In this document: positions 35,974 through 47,054 of the stretch, one piece after another
Layout of the letters: every line of letters starts with the position of its first letter
Numbering within the stretch: the first letter of the stretch is position 1
NCBI GenBank assembly: GCA_029204225.1
Contig: CM055106.1
Span: 394,711-458,710 of the forward strand
Direction: 5' to 3'
Length of the DNA stretch: 64,000 bases
Source of the DNA: Diphasiastrum complanatum
Taxonomy: Eukaryota; Streptophyta; Lycopodiopsida; Lycopodiales; Lycopodiaceae
Position numbers and translations under genes: made by a program
The notes under the pieces: generated by a model
What the model was told of the DNA's origin: nothing
The model's input: the letters and a program-made list of their open reading frames with translations, nothing else
The model's database searches: none

Positions 35974-37204
35974 AATCCAAGGTTAATCTCTTGTCTAGAG
36001 TAGGAACTATCCACTTTGTGTTAAAACCTTGACACAAAACCACCATCTATTGCTAGAAAAGTTGTTTGTGTTCATGTTGTCTTTAGGCTCATTGCACCAC
36101 CTATGTTAGGCCAACATTCGCACACACAACCTTAGTAGATCTGTCGAGAGTCAAAGTTGGGCTTATGAGTCTATCCAAGAATAAAGTTTAAAGTTTAGCT
36201 ACCAATAATAAATAGCATCAAATTCAAAAAAATAAACATTTAGACATAAAAGAGATTGGAGGATCAAACAAAATTAAAGTTTGTAAGAATGATGAGTGTG
36301 CTTTACTCACATGAATGCTACTCTATTCTAATATCATGTCATCAAAAATGTATTTTGGCAAACGCTTGAGCTATTTTTTCAAAGAGTGGGCATTCTCAAT
36401 CGACGTATGCTTTAGGTTCTCAAAACAAAATATTTGTGCTGAAGTTCTTTCTTGATTGTACTACTTGAAGCATAGTCTTATACAAAAAAAGTTGTTCAAG
36501 ATGGTGTAAAAAGGAAAGAACAAAACATGTAGAAGCACTACATATTAACCTATTTGAAGCCTAAAAATATTTCCAATTTTCTCTTCTGATCTTGAAATGA
36601 GCCTCTGTGCAGCAGTTAGCCGATCCAATGTCCTGCGAAAAATTGCAAGCCATTCTGTGGGCTGGATAATGTTGATTGTCTTGATCACAAGTTACATCAA
36701 CGCATCATCCATTCTGCGAGATTTATTATGGGCTTCTTTTGGACAATTTGTAGTGTCAATTCTTATGGAGTTAGCCTTGGAGTCCATATTCTTCTCGTCA
36801 CTACATCAGAAAAAAGCCATTTGCAACACCAAGGACTAGCCACACAGGTAAAGAAAAGCAATGAAGCTAGTCACAATAGTGTAGCACCACAACAAGCAAA
36901 AGACAACAAAACTTGTAGCAACAACAAGAAGGCATCACCAGAAGCCAAACATCTAAAGTGCATAAAACCGCCCACAGATCCACGAATAAATAAGCCAACT
37001 AACTACAAGGAGGAGAGTGGGACCACAAAAGCAAGAGCAAAGGCAACAAGAACGTAGGAAATGAACTATTGCATGTGAAAAAACCAGATCCAAAGTGGAT
37101 CTAAAAACAATCTATACATTACCATCAACATAGATTAATCATCACCTTCAAGCAAACATCAAAATTATGCACAATAATACTACACAATGTAATGAAACAC
37201 CAAA
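35974..37204. other. No gene recognised
   Basis: Plus-strand ORFs at 36597-36839 and 36728-37057 show no known domain. Composition is AT-rich intergenic. It could be the emptied interior of the element whose PBS is at 35957. Confidence 0.45.
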
Positions 37205-38238
37205 AGTAGACAACAAATTTCTCAAAAAAGATCTCCAAAGATGGAGGGAAGGGCTGATGTTCTCCACGCCATTTCTACTACTTGTAGTCTTGGAAGATGA
37301 GTATCTCTTGGAAGATGGCCCTAACCATAGCTTATCCACCACTTAGTAAAAAACTGCCAAAATATGACTAAATGTAATATGTGACATCAAAACTAAATCT
37401 TCTCTAGACCTTTGAATTTTGAAACTTCATGCAATATATGACATCAAAACTAAGTCCTCTCTAGACCTCTGAATTTTAACACTTCTAGAACCTTTCAAAA
37501 ATAGTAGTGTTACTATTTAGGCCTCTACACAAGTGGGAAAACTTATCTCTAAGTTTACTTATGAGTTTTGTCCCCAAATTGCCAATAGTGAAGTAGTAAG
37601 TTCACAAATTTTCACACTCCACACACCCGGACAGAAAGAACAAACAGCAAACCAACCGCCACATCACGGCCATGGAGTGGGAGCATCTATGACCAAGAGA
37701 GAGATGACGACAAAACCAAAGGAGAGCGCGACAACGAGACGAGGCCAAGGGTGAACCAAGGGGAAGAACAAGCACTAGGATCCAATAACAAACTAAAAAA
37801 AGTCGTCAAAAGAAGCCGAAAAAACTGAGCCCAAACACAACCACAAAAGGCTCAACGCAACGATGCAGAGAGAATACATGTATAGAGAATAAAGTACCAA
37901 AAAAGTACTATAGAGCAAAAATTAAAACATGTATAGTTCCAAAACTACGGCCGAGTAAGGACTTGTGTTTGTTTCTAAAAAATTTTAACCAACAAAAAAC
38001 AAAAAATGAAAAACAATCAAAATTTTACTAATACTACCAACCTAAAAAAAACTTATAAATCCAAGATAGTGATGTAAATATAGCACGAAGTGCATGACAA
38101 ACTCCATACTATGTTAAGTATGAAACAATATTATCTATCTAGCATTTACCTGAAACGCATAACATTAATCCATGTTTAGATAAAAAAAACTGCGAAACAT
38201 AATAACAATACTAATTTGATCAATAGAAAATATCGTTT

Positions 38239-38313
<75 letters not shown>

Positions 38314-39514
38314 AAGAGAGAGAGAGGTATTAGATGTCATTGAGCACACATTTAAGATTTGGAAATGAAGCAATTTATGACTCACTTTGAAAACAAGGTA
38401 TACTATTTCTCAAACCAAGGGCTAAAAATTAATTGTGGGTAGGGAAAGTAATCTGGCAAAGTAAATCACGAATGAATGAAAGTTAATCTTACAATAAAGT
38501 TGGTCCAGTGTAACATCAACAAAAAACCTCGAAAGCAAAAATGGAAGAAAATGGGGGTCAAAAACTTGTATTGTCTTCAAAAGACCAATAAGAATACACC
38601 ATATGAGTGATCAACCTTGGCCATGATTGTGAAGTTAATAGTGTGACAACCAAGGCTGCCAAAAAAACTCCCAAAAAAATCAAGCCTTCTGCCTGCTGTC
38701 CAAATAAGCTTTTTTCAACTTATCATCACCAATAATCTCCACAGGAACAGAAGCCATCCTTAAAATGGTGGTTTCTGTTTGCATCCATCACACTGATGTC
38801 ACGCCCAACAATTTTTGAGATGATCTTTGTGGCATTGTGACAGTCACCGCACACTCGAAGATTCTTTTTGATGCGAATAGGTGTCCCAAAAGGCGTGTTG
38901 ATGAGCCCAAAAGCAATGGCCTGCTTCTCACTATGTCCACACAAAGCATTCTCCTTCTCGTCCTCCACATCATCCAGCACAAAGCTTAAATTAGGTTTAT
39001 ACCCTGCCATCTTCATCAACCCCACCAATCTATCCAGTTCAGCGTGAATCTCCTTGCTTTGTGGATGAGTTGCATCACCTACAACAAAGGCATGCAGTTG
39101 GTTATCAACTTCGATCCAGCTGCACCCAGGCATTTTTTTGACACCTGCCTCCTTCATTTGATTTCTGATCTTTGCTAACTCATCCTTCTTACCAGCAGCT
39201 GCATAGATGTTTGATAGCAGCACATAAGGTGCAGCATTTTTTGGGTCCAACTGCACGACACGATCAAAGGCACGTCTTCCTATCTCCGCATGGCCATGGT
39301 TTCTAGCAGCACCAAGCAAAGTCATCCAAACCACAATATCAGGCTGAATTGGCATTTTGTTGATAAAGAGCTCAGCATCGGCCAAGCACCCTGCACGCCC
39401 TAGAAGATCAACCATGCACGCATAGTGTTCCTTGGTTGGTGTGACACCCTGATTTTTACACATGGAATCAAAGAAATAACGACCTTGATCTACTAGGCCA
39501 GAATGGGCACATGC
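37205..39514. repeat. Inverted segmental duplication, copy B (source copy)
   Basis: This is the reverse complement of 16001-18716. It includes the functional PPR 3' end and its downstream flank, so it is the ancestral location. It lacks the 603-bp insertion. Confidence 0.92.
38238..38327. repeat. (TG)n(AG)n microsatellite
   Basis: Counterpart of the 17711 microsatellite in the inverted duplicate, shorter and slightly interrupted (AGAAAGAAAG). Confidence 0.95.
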
Positions 39515-42500
39515 AGAGAGAACACTAATATATGTGACCTCGTTAGGTTTCGTGCCTTCCCTCTGCATTTGCTCAAACAGAGCAAGGGCCTCCTTGCCAA
39601 GCCCATTCTGTGCATATCCCGCAATCATCGCATTCCATGAAACCACATCTCGTTCACTCATGTTGTCGAACAGCTCACGGGCGCCCTCTGTGCACCCGCA
39701 TTTTGCATACATGTCAACAAGGGTGCTGCCTACAACCACATCCGATTGAAAGTCTCTTTTCATGATCACGGAGTGGAGCTGTTTGCCCTGTTCCAGGGCT
39801 GCTAGGCTGGCACATGCGTTTAGGAGAAGAACTAACGTAACATTGTCTGGCTGCACACCTTCCTGTTTCATTTGCTCATAGAGAGCAAGGGCCTCCTTGC
39901 CAAGCCCATTCTGTGCATGTCCCGCAATCATCGCAGTCCATGAAACCACATCTCGTTCACTCATGTTGTCGAACAGCTCACGGGCGTCCTCTGTGCACCC
40001 GCATTTTGCATACATGTTAACAAGGGTGCTTCCCACAACCACATCCGACTGAAAGCCTCTTTTTATGATCTCGTAGTGGAGCTGTTTGCCCTGTTCCAGG
40101 GCGGCTATGCTGGCACATACTTTTAGTAGAAGAACTAACGTGACATTGTCTGGCTGCACGCCTTCCTGTTTCATTTGCTCATACAGAGCAAGGGCCTCCT
40201 TGCCAAGCCCATTCTGTGCATATCCCGCAATCATAGCATTCCATGAAATCACATCTCGTTCACTCATGTTGTCGAACAGCTCACGGGCGTCCTCTGTGCA
40301 CCCGCATTTTGCATACATGTTAACAAGGGTGCTTCCCACAACCACATCCGACTGAAAGCCTCTTTTTATGATCTCGGAGTGGAGCTGTTTGCCCTGTTCC
40401 AGGGCGGCTAGGCTGGCACATGCTTTTAGGAGAAGAACTAACGTGAGACTGTTTGGCTGCATGCCTTCCTGTTTCATTTGCTCATACAGAGCAAGGGCCT
40501 CCTTGCCAAGCCCATTCTGTGCATATCCCGCAATCATCGCAGTCCATGAAACCACATCTCGTTCACTCATGTTGTCGAACAGCTCACGCGCGTCCTCTGT
40601 GCACCCGCATTTTGCATACATGTTAACAAGGGTGCTTCCCACAACCACATCCGACTGAAAGCCTCTTTTTATGATCTCGGAGTGGAGCCGTTTGCCCTGT
40701 TCCAGGGCGCCTAGGCTGGCACATGCTTTTAGGAGAAGAACGAACGTGACATCGTCTGGCTGCACGCCTTCCTGTTTCATTTGCTCATACAGAGCAAGGG
40801 CCTCCTTGCCAAGCCCATTCTGTGCATATCCCGCAATCATAGCATTCCATGAAATCACATCTCGTTCACTCATGTTGTCGAACAGCTCACGGGCGTCCTC
40901 TGTGCACCCGCATTTTGCATACATGTCAACAAGGATGTTCCCTACAACCACACCCGACAGAAAGCCTCTTTTCATGATCTCGGAGTGGAGCTGTTTGCCC
41001 TGTTCCAGGGCCGCTAGGCAGGCACATGCTTTTAGGAGAAGAACAAACGTGACATTGTTTGGCTGCATGCCTTCCTGTTTCATTTGCTCATACAGAGCAA
41101 GGGCCTCCTTGCCAAGACCATTCTGTGCATATCCCCCAATCATAGCATTCCATGAAACCACATCTCGTTCACTCAAGTTGTCGAACAGCTCACGGGCGTC
41201 CTCTGTGCACCCGCATTTTGCATACATGTTAACAAGGGTGCATCCCACAACCACATCCGACTGGAAGCCTCTTTTTATGATGTCGGAGTGGAGCTTTCTG
41301 CCCTGTTCCAGGCTTGCTAGGCTGGCACATGCTTTTAAGACAACAACGAACAGAACCTTGTCTGGTGCTAAGCCCGTATCTTGCATTTGCTGAAATAAAT
41401 TAATAGCCTCCTCAACTTCTCCACTATCAGCATATGCTGAGATGATAGCAGTCCACGAATACACATTGTGTTGAGGCATGTTCTTGAATACTTTGTGTGC
41501 ATGCAGCACACTACCGCACTTGGAGTACATGTGAACAAGGGTGTTTGCTAAGAAAATATTTGAATCAAGTACACTTTGGACTATAAGGGCATGCACTTGC
41601 TTGCCCTCCGCCAGGGCCTTCCTTCTGGAACACCCCTTCAAAAGGCAAACATAGGCATGAATTGGAGGTTTGTTAGTTTGCTGGACCATAAGCTCCAACA
41701 TACGTAGGGCCTCTTTCAAGCGTCCCTCCTCACAGAGTTTGCTCAGCTTATCACCATTGCAAAAGGAGTCGGGCACCCTGCATGATTCATATAATGATGA
41801 TAAAGAAATATGAACAAGTGTCAATTTTGAAAGAGCAAGAAAAAGGAGGACATGTGGTAATCTCACACCCGCACACTTGAGATTAAAACCATACCGTGAT
41901 CTCAATACATCACCAGATTGTATATGACCCAATGTCATAGAAGCCATCTTTTCTTTTACCCAGGAGGGATTGAGCCAACCATCAACCCATAGGACCTCAA
42001 GCGTCCTCTTATGTTTAAAGTCCGGATGCCTTGGACTGTTCTGCATAAATTATACAGATCACAGTCAAAGCTTCAACTTAAAGGAAAACGACTACACAAA
42101 CCAATCGGCTTCATACCCATAATATCATAGCAACAATAAAATTCAAGTAAGAGGTGATTAGCCAAAGCAAGTGCAGCCTGAAATGAGGCGCACCTTATTC
42201 AATCTATTGTCCCACCACTGCGATGGATCTAAGAAAAACTCCTGCCAGAGCTGCTCCATTCTAACCAATCTGTCTGCATGCCCTAAGGGTATACCAGAAT
42301 GCATCAGAAACATGGTTAAGGATTGTCAATGTGGACTTAAGCATCTCTACAAATTCATCTCCCCCTCAGCCAGCCACGGAGTGCTGGCGAGTTAAAAAGA
42401 GTATGACAGAAATAATACCCGAGCCCCGAGGTGTTGAAAAAGCGGATGGCTTCCGTTGTTGAAATTGTAGCATGACAGGTAGCCTGGCACGAACCCAATG

Positions 42501-42839
42501 AGGATTGAACCGATTGTTGTTGATCCACAGTGCCTCCTTTCTGGTGACGTCAATCCGAGGACGACCTCTGGAAGGAGGAAGAAGAGCAGTAGCAGTACAA
42601 CTGAGCGAAGCAGAAGGAGATGAGAGGGCGTATTCATTTGTGGGTCTGATGATGAGGCGAGGGCAAAAAAGTAGAGATCGATGAGGAGGAGGAGGAGGAG
42701 GAGAAGAAGGATCGGCAGAGAGGAACAAGAAGAAGAGGCTGCCATGACGACGATCGTCGTTGGGGTTGAAACAAAGGCCTACTTCTCCTTCTCCTCCTCG
42801 TCCTGTTAACGTTGTTCTTGTCGTCATTGCCATGGCCAT
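38726..42839 (-). CDS. DYW-class PPR protein with N-terminal OSB-like PDF motif
   Basis: Probable organelle RNA C-to-U editing factor. A single ORF runs from 42046, but its ATG overlaps a splice acceptor. I propose exons 42839-42419, 42282-42194, 42040-41895 and 41777-38726 (about 1,235 aa); the phases agree at every junction. Exon 1 starts MAMAMTTR in good context and has a Ser/Arg-rich, acid-poor, transit-like N-terminus, then RKEALWINNNRFNPHWVRA. Exons 2-3 join as LWQEFFLDPSQWWDNRLNK plus PRHPDFKHKRTLEVLWVDG, resembling the PDF motif of OSB single-strand DNA-binding proteins. Then come PLS-type PPRs, six of them in near-identical 101-aa units, the E region, PG box (PGCSWIEV) and DYW domain. 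Zinc and catalytic residues are intact: HSE, CGDC, HH, CSC and terminal DYW. A truncated inverted copy lies at 16001. Confidence 0.9.
39602..41344 (-). repeat. Tandem 303-bp PLS-triplet repeats inside the PPR gene
   Basis: The phrase GKEALALYEQMKQEG (or its last variant, ALFEQMQREG) recurs at exactly 101-residue spacing, at ORF residues 312, 413, 514, 615, 716 and 817 counted from the 42046 ATG. Nucleotide identity between units is high enough that the antisense strand also stays open with the same period (for example ORFs at 40368 and 40671). Each unit is one P-L-S PPR triplet (35+36+30 type). Differences concentrate at a few positions (N/D, S/T, I/V), some at or near RNA-recognition sites. 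Confidence 0.95.
41778..41894 (-). other. Predicted in-frame intron (117 nt) in the PPR gene
   Basis: Minus-strand donor CACG/GTATGG and acceptor CATGCAG/G flank a 117-nt stretch with a pyrimidine run (CCTCCTTTTTCTTGCTC). It is open by chance and would otherwise add a hydrophobic, unconserved 39 residues between the PDF motif and the first PPR. Confidence 0.65.
42041..42193 (-). other. Predicted intron (153 nt) inside the PDF motif
   Basis: The donor follows ..DNRLNK (AAG/GTGCGC); the acceptor is TTTATGCAG/AACAG. Splicing joins two halves of one motif in frame, WWDNRLNK with NSPRHPDFKHK, which is the strongest evidence for it. Confidence 0.8.
42283..42418 (-). other. Predicted intron (136 nt) after exon 1 of the PPR gene
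   Basis: Donor CTCGG/GTATTATTTCTG and acceptor ACCCTTAG/GGCATG. Phase 1 on both sides restores a GGG codon. The intron contains in-frame stops, so some splicing is needed if exon 1 belongs to this gene. Confidence 0.55.
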
Positions 42840-42913
42840 GGCGTGCTCCTGCTGTTGCTGTTGGGTCCGAGCTCTCCTCCCTTGAACGATCTCGCATCCC
42901 ATCCCATTACATC

Positions 42914-42945
42914 GTCTCGTCCCGTCCCGTCCCGTCCCGTCCCAT
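42914..42945. repeat. (CCCGT)n simple repeat
   Basis: Four to five CCCGT units. It encodes the WDGTGRDGT-like start of the longest upstream ORF, a reason to prefer the ATG at 42839. Confidence 0.9.
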
Positions 42946-43074
42946 CTCATCCCATTAACGCTTTTAGTCCTATTCTCCTTCCCTATCTTGTTGTTAGCAC
43001 CTTGTATGTTTTTGGTTGCACACTGTATATTATATGGTATTTATTTATTTATATGACATTCATGTATATTATTT

Positions 43075-43230
43075 CGTTATTTCTGCCTGACCTGTGATCC
43101 ATCGTCTCTTTGGGCTGGTTTCCTTGTGTGTTGCTCAATCCTCTTGCTTCCGCAATTTCAATCGAAATTACTTCGTTATTTTTGCCTGATTTGTGATCCA
43201 TCGTCTCTCTGGACTGGTTTCCTTGAGTTT
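43075..43230. repeat. Two direct repeats with a 99-bp period
   Basis: TGTGATCCATCGTCTCT, TGG and GGTTTCCTTG recur in both copies (43075-43127 and 43174-43228). The minus-strand ORF over them (87 aa, with a repeated ETMDHKSGKNNE / ETMDHRSGRNNE) follows from the repetition. Confidence 0.8.
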
Positions 43231-43489
43231 GAGGTGTATTTTTGCCTTGCATTGCTTCAATTTCTGCCTTGGATCTTCGGATTGTGACCTGGGAGTTTAT
43301 GGATGATGTCACTCGGGAAGAAGCTAATCAATGATCCTAATGGTGAGTTTATTTTGGAGTCTATTGCACGTGATGAATTGTTGGATGTTTCTACGTAATC
43401 TAGTTAGGAGGCCATTTTTCAGCATGTTGCAGTTTGTCATAGAAGCGTCACTCTGATTGCATCCAGGGAATCGATTGCGGATTGAGCAT

Positions 43490-43935
43490 CAGAGAAAAGT
43501 GAATGAGGACTCGGCTGAGATGTGCAAGCCGGTCGGTTGAGAGAGAAGTGGATGAGGGCTCGGCTAGAGGAGAGGTTAAAAATGGGTCGGCGAGGTTGGA
43601 TGAAGAGCTGGGTGGCTCGGCTAGTGAAGGAGCTAGGTGCATGGGTCGGCTCGGTTGGATGAAGAGTTGCTATTCGGCCCAGATGCTGATGGAATGCTAT
43701 TCGGCTCGGTTAGTGAAGGAGCTGGGTTCGGTCAGTGATCCAGCTAGGTATTCGGCCTAGTTGCAGAGCAAGTTGTGCATTCGGCTCGGTGGCAAAGCAA
43801 GCTGTGGAGTCAGCTCGGTTGCAGAGCAGCGATGTATTCAGTTGAGAGAGAAGGTAAGCGTGATTCGGTCGAGAGAGGAGTCAACGGAAGTTGGTTGGTG
43901 AGGCAAGCTGAATGTGATTCGGTTAGTTCAGATGT
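43490..43935. repeat. Degenerate TCGGCTCGGTTG-rich repeats
   Basis: Words such as GGCTCGGTTG, GATGAAGAG and AGTGAAGGAGCTGG recur about a dozen times without a fixed period. GAGGCTCGGTTGAGATGG-type words reappear at 51830-51910. GC-rich islands in AT-rich DNA; no gene is supported. Confidence 0.6.
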
Positions 43936-44884
43936 GTACATGTAGTTTGGTTAGTGTAGGACGAATCTGCAAAAGGTGGTTCAAGAACAATAGGGGGTTC
44001 AGAATAGGTGCACGTTTTGCTGCTCGACATGTCTCTACTTCATGATTGGTATCAAGGACTGTTCAAGAACGTGGTAGACAGTAAGTTGCAAACTGCAGAT
44101 GATGGCAGATCTAGATATGTAGAGTGTGTTGTATGGACTTGATTGAGAACAACATTGCAGCACGGATGGATTTATGATGTGGTTGTGTTCAAGCAGCAAC
44201 AGGCGCCAAATGTTGACACCCAAAAACACCCCCTTTGTGGTCTGTTTGCAGTCCGTTGTAGTCCATTGGTCGGTTGTGGATTAGTTGGACCGCAACGGAC
44301 CGCAACAGACCAAAATGCGGTACGAAAACTGTTCTGTTCGCGGTCATTTGTGGTCCGATTGCGGTTTCAGACTGTTTCATATTTTCTCATGGTTTAGACA
44401 GTTCATTGAATAACTTGGCCATATTGTATGATGCTAAGATCTAGGAGAGCTACACTACATACTAGGCCTAAATATTGATCTTTGTCATGATTATGCTCAT
44501 TATATATAAATGTGAGCATGAAACTTGATAGTTGATTAACTAACATTAGTTAAAATATGGCCAAGTTATTCAAATATAATAAACATTTGCGGACCGGTTG
44601 TGGTTTAGGGTCCGTTTGCGTTTGCGGTTTCGGACATTGTTTTGTATTTTCTCATGGTTGTTGTCGGTTCTTCACTCTCCAATTAATCAATGCTGAACGC
44701 TCCTCTTGACCAAGAACACCGGCTTAGAACGTGCACTCTCCAATTGATCCTATGTTGAGGAGTTTTTTTTGTTTTCAAATGATCCTATGTTGGGGAGAAC
44801 AATTCTTTGTAATTTAGCCAAACAAAATTGAAGCCAAGTATTTTCTTGTGGTCGGGATTCTTGAACAACAAATTCCTAATTTTT
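43936..44884. other. Intergenic with GGACCGCAAC-type words
   Basis: At 44240-44380 and 44585-44660 words like GGTCCGTTTGC, GACCGCAACGGACCGCAAC and TGCGGTTTCAGAC recur, with TGTTTCATATTTTCTCATGGTT or a close variant at both places. A similar CCGCATCAGAC vocabulary appears at 48900-49070. No gene recognised. Confidence 0.45.
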
Positions 44885-45325
44885 GGTATTGAAAAATTCT
44901 CGGTTTAGGGTAAATTTCAGAATTGTGGGTGAATTTTCAAAAAATATCTAGGAATCGAAAAAGTTTCAAAAAAAATCTGGCTTTAGAGTATCGAAAATTC
45001 CGGGCTTAGGGTTTCAAAAATTCCGGGCATTGAAAAATTTTGGTTATCGAAAATCTCAAATTCTCCATATTGAAAATTCTGGGCTTAGGGTATCGAAAAT
45101 TTCTGGGTATCGAAAATTCCGAATATTGGGGGTATCAAAAATTCTGGGCTTAGGGTATCAAAAATTCTCCGAGACGACCCCATATTGAAAACTTTTGATT
45201 TTTGGTATCGAAAAATTCAATTCTAGTTATCAAAAATTCTAGGCATCAAAAAATTTATGGTTATCAAAAATTCTGAATTCTGGATATCGATAATTCTGGG
45301 CTTAGGGTATCAAAAATTGCTGCTG
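44885..45325. repeat. Minisatellite, TATCGAAAATTCTGGGCTTAGG-type unit
   Basis: About 15 imperfect units of 20-32 bp built on GGTATCGAAAATTC and GGGCTTAGGG. The complementary motif forms the array at 46015. Confidence 0.8.
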
Positions 45326-45787
45326 ATATTCTGGGCATAGGTTGATATCTTGCAGTTGCTAGGGTCTTGTACCCAAACTAGCTTGCATACTAGGGCCTTG
45401 TCAAGTCAGGTACCCATCCCTGCTAATAATGGATCAATAATCGAGATATTGCTCAAATGTATTTCGGAGAAACCCATGTGATAGCAGTATCTTTCACAAA
45501 GTTCAAAGCAGTGCTCATATGGCATTCTTCATTACTATACTTACTCGTTGAGTTGGGTTTTCCTAGCCAGATGTATTTCATGTTGATTGATGCGCTCTGA
45601 AGGTACTGTGCACGACAAATATCAGATATTGCAAAAACATTGTTTGAAATGAAACTCGTGATGTCAAGAAGTACAAAAGCTTCAACGAACCGAAAGTGTA
45701 TGTAGTCGTTGGATTCGATGTTTGTTTAACAAAATAGAAACCAAATCACACACTTACATGTAAAGACTCCTACATCTACTTTAGAAA

Positions 45788-46000
45788 CGCACTCCTATTG
45801 AAGTTGGGGTGCAAGAAAACAGTGAGCTTAGTGGACAATTATCTCAGTCAAAATCAACCAACTCCTATTTTCGACAAGAAATCCAACAACTTTTTGCACA
45901 CTTAAGTGAGCTAGGTAGGAAGATATTTGCCTTCTTTATGCTAAATTTGGGCGACATTGCCTATGGATTAGGGTAACAAATTAGTGCGCCTATCACACTA
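45788..46000. repeat. Direct repeat, copy 1 (about 210 bp)
   Basis: CGCACTCCTATTGAAGTTG through GAAAACAGTGAGCTTAGTGG and TTTTTGCACACTTAAGTGAG to GCGCCTAT. It matches 46553-46762 at roughly 90 percent by eye. Confidence 0.88.
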
Positions 46001-46014
46001 CCTTCAAAGCGCAT

Positions 46015-46345
46015 CAATTTTTGATCAAAAGATCGAAAAAATCCAATATTGAAGTCGTCCGACACAAAGATCGAAATCCAGAAACAACATTTTTCGATAC
46101 CGGATCCACTCAAAAAATCCGTAAATCCTCGATACCAAAAATCAGAATTGTTCAATACGGGATTTTTTGCTACCCTAAGTTCATAATTTTGGGATACCCG
46201 CAATCAAATTTTTTTGATACCTATCATTTGAATTTTTTAATACACAAACTCAAAAAATTTTGATACGGGATCAAATCAGAAAATTCTGGGTTTTCCGTTA
46301 CCCAAAGTTTGTTGATACCCAGAGTTTTTGGAAGTTTTGATACTC
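46015..46345. repeat. Minisatellite in inverted orientation to 44885-45325
   Basis: Units read GATACC(C/A)AAA and TACCCTAAGTTCATAATTTT, that is, the reverse complement of the GGTATCGAAAATT / TTAGGGTA unit. Confidence 0.7.
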
Positions 46346-46443
46346 TTGTCAAATACGCTCAAACGATTGGGCTACAGGCCAATTGAAATGACTGTCCAGC
46401 TTCAATCACCCTATCATATATGCTTGAACGATATGGCTACAGG

Positions 46444-46509
46444 CCATTTGAAACAATTGTCCAGCTTCAATCGTTGATGATTGAAGCTGGACAGTCGTTT
46501 CAAATCTTA
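46444..46509. repeat. Hairpin 1 with GTCCAGCTTCAATC core
   Basis: About 29-nt arms: ATTTGAAAC then AATTGTCCAGCTTCAATC pairs with GATTGAAGCTGGACAG then TCGTTTCAAAT around a 6-nt loop GTTGAT. Confidence 0.9.
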
Positions 46510-46552
46510 AGCTCAGTGAACGGTTTTAAATGTTCACTCTCAGTGAGCTCCA

Positions 46553-46762
46553 ATGCACTCCTATTGAAGTTGTGTAGTGCAAGAAAACAGTGAGCTTAGT
46601 GGACAATTACCTCAGTCAAAATCAACCAACTCCTATTTTCAACAAGAAATCCAACAACTTTTTGCACACTTAAGTGAGTTGGGGTAGGAAGAAATGTGCC
46701 TTCTTTATGCTAATTTTGGGGGACAATGCCCGTGGATTAGAGCAAAGAATTAGTGCACCTAT
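46553..46762. repeat. Direct repeat, copy 2
   Basis: Second copy of the 45788-46000 segment. It is followed, after about 40 bp, by the second hairpin. Confidence 0.88.
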
Positions 46763-46803
46763 TTCAAGTTTATCAAATATGCTTGAACGATCTTTCTACA
46801 GGG

Positions 46804-46866
46804 CATTTGAAACGACTGTCCAGCTTCAATCGTCGGCGATTGAAGCTGGACCATCGTTTCGAATCT
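46804..46866. repeat. Hairpin 2 with GTCCAGCTTCAATC core
   Basis: Arms ATTTGAAACGACTGTCCAGC then TTCAATC, and GATTGAAGCTGGACCATCG then TTTCGAAT, with a short loop GTCGGC. It has the same core as hairpin 1. Confidence 0.9.
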
Positions 46867-47054
46867 TAAGCTCAATGAATAGTTTTAAAAGTTCACCCTC
46901 AATGAGCTCCAACGCACTCCTACTGTCGACCAAAAATCCAACAAACTTTTCCATACTTTTTGGACATCAAATCCTAAGCACTCCCTTGTAGACCAAAGTA
47001 TATTTTTAACAAACTAGGATAACCAACAAAAGTGCAAGTTAGAATACTAAAAAA

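Noticed and set aside
35957-35990. tRNA-like sequence TTGGTGCGTCCGGGAGTG considered as a tRNA gene end
   Set aside because: It is complementary to a tRNA 3' end and lies next to an LTR, so a primer-binding site is the better reading; no cloverleaf surrounds it.
39534-41393. Plus-strand ORFs of 71-240 aa antisense to the PPR gene
   Set aside because: They exist only because the 303-bp coding repeat is open on both strands; their repeats mirror the PPR units and no start context or domain supports them.
42392-42745. Leucine-rich minus-strand ORF resembling a signal peptide or membrane segment (ILLLLLLLLLIDLYF)
   Set aside because: It comes from a (GAG/CTC)n-like run in another frame of proposed PPR exon 1; the exon-1 frame has the motif similarity and matching splice phase.
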